From Spirochaetaceae bacterium (GTDB lineage Bacteria > Spirochaetota > Spirochaetia > Treponematales > Breznakiellaceae), in contig JAITAM010000061.1 of assembly GCA_031284085.1 (NCBI GenBank), positions 1 through 7,594 on the forward strand: a stretch of 7,594 nucleotides of DNA, written 5' to 3'. A program made the translations under genes and the position numbers. Shown here piece by piece: positions 6,717-7,594 of the stretch (position 1 is its first letter; each line of letters opens with the position of its first letter). Below the pieces are notes generated by a model, which worked only from the letters and a program-made list of their open reading frames with translations, searched no databases and had not been told where the DNA came from.

Positions 6717-6871
6717 GACCTGCTTTAGGGTCGGAGGTCTGACCTGATTTTGGAGGTCGGAGGTCTGACCTGATTTGGGGGTTTGAGGTCTGACCTGATT
6801 TGAGGGTCGGAGGTCTGACCTGATTTGGGGGTTTGAGGTCTGACCTGATTTGGAGGGTCGGAGGTCTGACC
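6688..6871. repeat. Tandem repeat B, 24-26 bp unit, about 7.4 copies
   Basis: Units start GGTCTGACCTG at 6688, 6712, 6736, 6762, 6787, 6812 and 6837, with a truncated one at 6863. Unit lengths are 24, 24, 26, 25, 25, 25 and 26. The A before each unit completes AGGTC-T-GACCT, a perfect 11-base palindrome, in all seven full units; the same palindrome sits inside A copies at 6375, 6479 and 6583. The variable part alternates between GGGGGTTTG and GAGGGTCGG, and 6762-6811 and 6812-6862 are a duplicated dimer differing by one extra G. B is the 3' part of unit A amplified separately. Open frames here on either strand follow the repeats only and are not called genes. Confidence 0.95.
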
Positions 6872-6894
6872 CTTCTCAGGGAGCTGCCTCTTCT

Positions 6895-7032
6895 GCGTAG
6901 TGTGGAGAGCTTCCACCGCATAGTGTGGAGAGCTTCCATCGCGTAGTGTGGAGACGTTCCATCGCGTAGTGTGGAGGCGTTCCACCGCGTAGTGTGGAGA
7001 CGTTCCATCGCGTAGTGTGGAGGCGTTCCACT
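6895..7032. repeat. Tandem repeat C, six 23-bp units with stem-loops
   Basis: Six head-to-tail units of exactly 23 bases, with no spacers, start GCGTAGTGTGGA (GCATAG in the second) at 6895, 6918, 6941, 6964, 6987 and 7010. Each contains GTGGA-N5-TCCAC or TCCAT, a 5-bp inverted repeat with loops GAGCT, GAGCT, GACGT, GGCGT, GACGT, GGCGT. Units three-four and five-six are duplicated dimers with 45 of 46 bases identical. Because 23 is not a multiple of three, all three frames are visited in turn; the reverse-strand frames stay open and give a 23-residue peptide repeat (such as ERLHTTRWN), which explains the overlapping open frames between 6685 and 7097. Confidence 0.97.
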
Positions 7033-7039
7033 GGCCATG

Positions 7040-7075
7040 AAAAAAGGCTGCCCCCAATTACTTGAAGGCAGCCTT
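7040..7075 (-). terminator. Strong intrinsic terminator of the DUF4469-like gene
   Basis: On the minus strand the nine-base perfect stem AAGGCTGCC/GGCAGCCTT (7075-7067 with 7052-7044), with a 14-base loop, is followed by a T run (7045-7040). It begins 24 bases after the stop codon at 7100. It separates that gene from the repeat array. Confidence 0.88.
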
Positions 7076-7099
7076 CTCCATAAACCAAAATCACCACTC

Positions 7100-7594
7100 T
7101 TAACTTACCGTCAAGCCTTTCTCAAACGTAAAACTGCGTGGGCTCTTTAAGAGTTTGCCTGAGTTGGAATATTGCGTTACTATCTTCACACGGTATATAC
7201 CCGCCGCCAGCGCAGGTATTACCGCTATCAGTTCCGCTGGGTTGTTTACTATTATATCCGACGGATCAACCTTTATCGCCGCACCGCCGCTCTCAGGCAC
7301 AAAGTATAAGCCCACGTCCGCTTCCTCTCCCGCTACCTTGAGCTTCAAGCCCGACAGCTTCACGTCCCGACCCGGCGTCAGCGCCGTATTGATTGCGCCG
7401 CTCTTCAAGTCCGTTACCGCAGTGATGACCGTCCCCGATACTACGGCCGCCACTTTCTTGGTCTTTACCGATGAAACGGCGGTGCGCAGGACGATGCCCG
7501 GATGAAGGTTTATGTGAACCTTGTGATGGGCGGGGTCAAAGGAGGTCTCAGGGCTGTCAAAAGTCCCTGAAATGCTGGGGTAGGCGTTGAAAAG
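7100..7594 (-). CDS. DUF4469-like Ig-fold protein, probable HU/IHF-type DNA-binding family (C-terminal part)
   Basis: Partial: the frame is open from the right edge of the window through 164 residues to the TAA at 7100, so the start and N-terminus are missing. An internal GTG at 7453 is not taken as a start because the frame upstream of it (LFNAYPSISGTF, HKVHINLHPG, then VSSVKTKK) is clearly coding. Residues about 69-157 of the visible part (LTPGRDVKLSGLKLKV, AGEEADVGLYFVPE, LAAGIYRVKIVTQYS) have the pattern of the DUF4469 Ig-like domain. In the relatives I know of this follows an HU-like DNA-binding domain of the kind whose end the VHINLHPGIVLR stretch resembles. The role is unknown; such proteins are presumed nucleoid-associated. 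It is followed by its own strong terminator, so it is separate from the cAMP operon. Confidence 0.8.
   Translation of the reverse strand, partial: LFNAYPSISGTFDSPETSFDPAHHKVHINLHPGIVLRTAVSSVKTKKVAAVVSGTVITAVTDLKSGAINTALTPGRDVKLSGLKLKVAGEEADVGLYFVPESGGAAIKVDPSDIIVNNPAELIAVIPALAAGIYRVKIVTQYSNSGKLLKSPRSFTFEKGLTVS

Larger units (their letters stand above)
6222..7099. other. Gene-free repeat-rich intergenic region (878 bp)
   Basis: Between the operon's first start codon and the DUF4469-like stop codon I see no credible gene. The contents from left to right are the operon promoter, a possible weak terminator, a truncated repeat head, arrays A, B and C, and the terminator of the right-hand gene. 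The plus strand is strikingly G-rich, with runs such as GGGGGG in each A and B unit. Any transcript crossing it would fold into a chain of short hairpins. Confidence 0.85.

Noticed and set aside
6391..6860. G-quadruplex array from the G runs in A and B units
   Set aside because: Each unit holds only one long G run, about 25 bases or more from the next, too far apart for an ordinary four-tract quadruplex.
6688..7032. CRISPR array
   Set aside because: Units follow each other with no unique spacers, unit lengths are 23-26 bases, the variable parts of B fall into a few recurring types, and there are no cas genes in the window.
6562..7097. Several overlapping open frames in the repeat region, both strands (for example 6562-6747 plus, 6685-7038 and 6876-7097 minus)
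   Set aside because: They follow from tandem units lacking stops in some frames; starts lack ribosome-binding sites, several overlap one another in different frames, and indels between units break the frames.

Overview
The window looks like chromosomal DNA from a spirochaete, most likely a host-associated Treponema. The basis is the style of the proteins (a two-helix HAMP class III cyclase, signal-peptide proteins with barrel-like C-termini ending in F or W, an Ig-like DUF4469-type protein) and the G-rich tandem repeats between genes. This assignment is inference; no species-level marker is present.

Layout: Positions 1-153 hold a complete tRNA-Leu(CAG) on the plus strand with a good extended -10 promoter. 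Everything else that codes is on the minus strand. In the direction of transcription the genes are: a 107-residue protein with one C-terminal membrane helix (6221-5898); a 413-residue regulator with two cyclic-nucleotide-binding domains and a C-terminal helix-turn-helix (5904-4663, overlapping its predecessor by 7 bases); a membrane-bound class III adenylate cyclase (4502-2847); and two secreted, probably outer-membrane, proteins of similar architecture (2834-1650 and 1591-245). An intrinsic terminator overlaps the last stop codon. Spacing is tight apart from a 160-base gap before the cyclase, so the group reads as one operon or two adjoining ones.

Beyond the operon promoter (about 6232-6240) lies an 878-base gene-free stretch (6222-7099), about 750 bases of which are tandem repeats of three kinds: about 3.9 copies of a 104-105 bp unit (A), about 7.4 copies of a 24-26 bp unit (B) that is the 3' end of A amplified on its own, and six exact-length 23 bp units (C), each carrying a short inverted repeat. 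A strong minus-strand terminator (7040-7075) follows, and then the C-terminal part of a DUF4469-like gene that runs off the right edge of the window.

How the parts may work together: the cyclase has every catalytic residue needed to make cAMP from ATP, and the neighbouring regulator has one canonical and one degenerate nucleotide pocket plus a DNA-binding end. They therefore form a plausible self-contained cAMP circuit, with a sensory extracytoplasmic domain on the cyclase and two envelope proteins in the same transcript. The repeat array is the least explained part. Its units are rich in perfect short palindromes, and fragments of the A unit seem to recur just upstream of the cyclase and inside the DUF4469-like gene.
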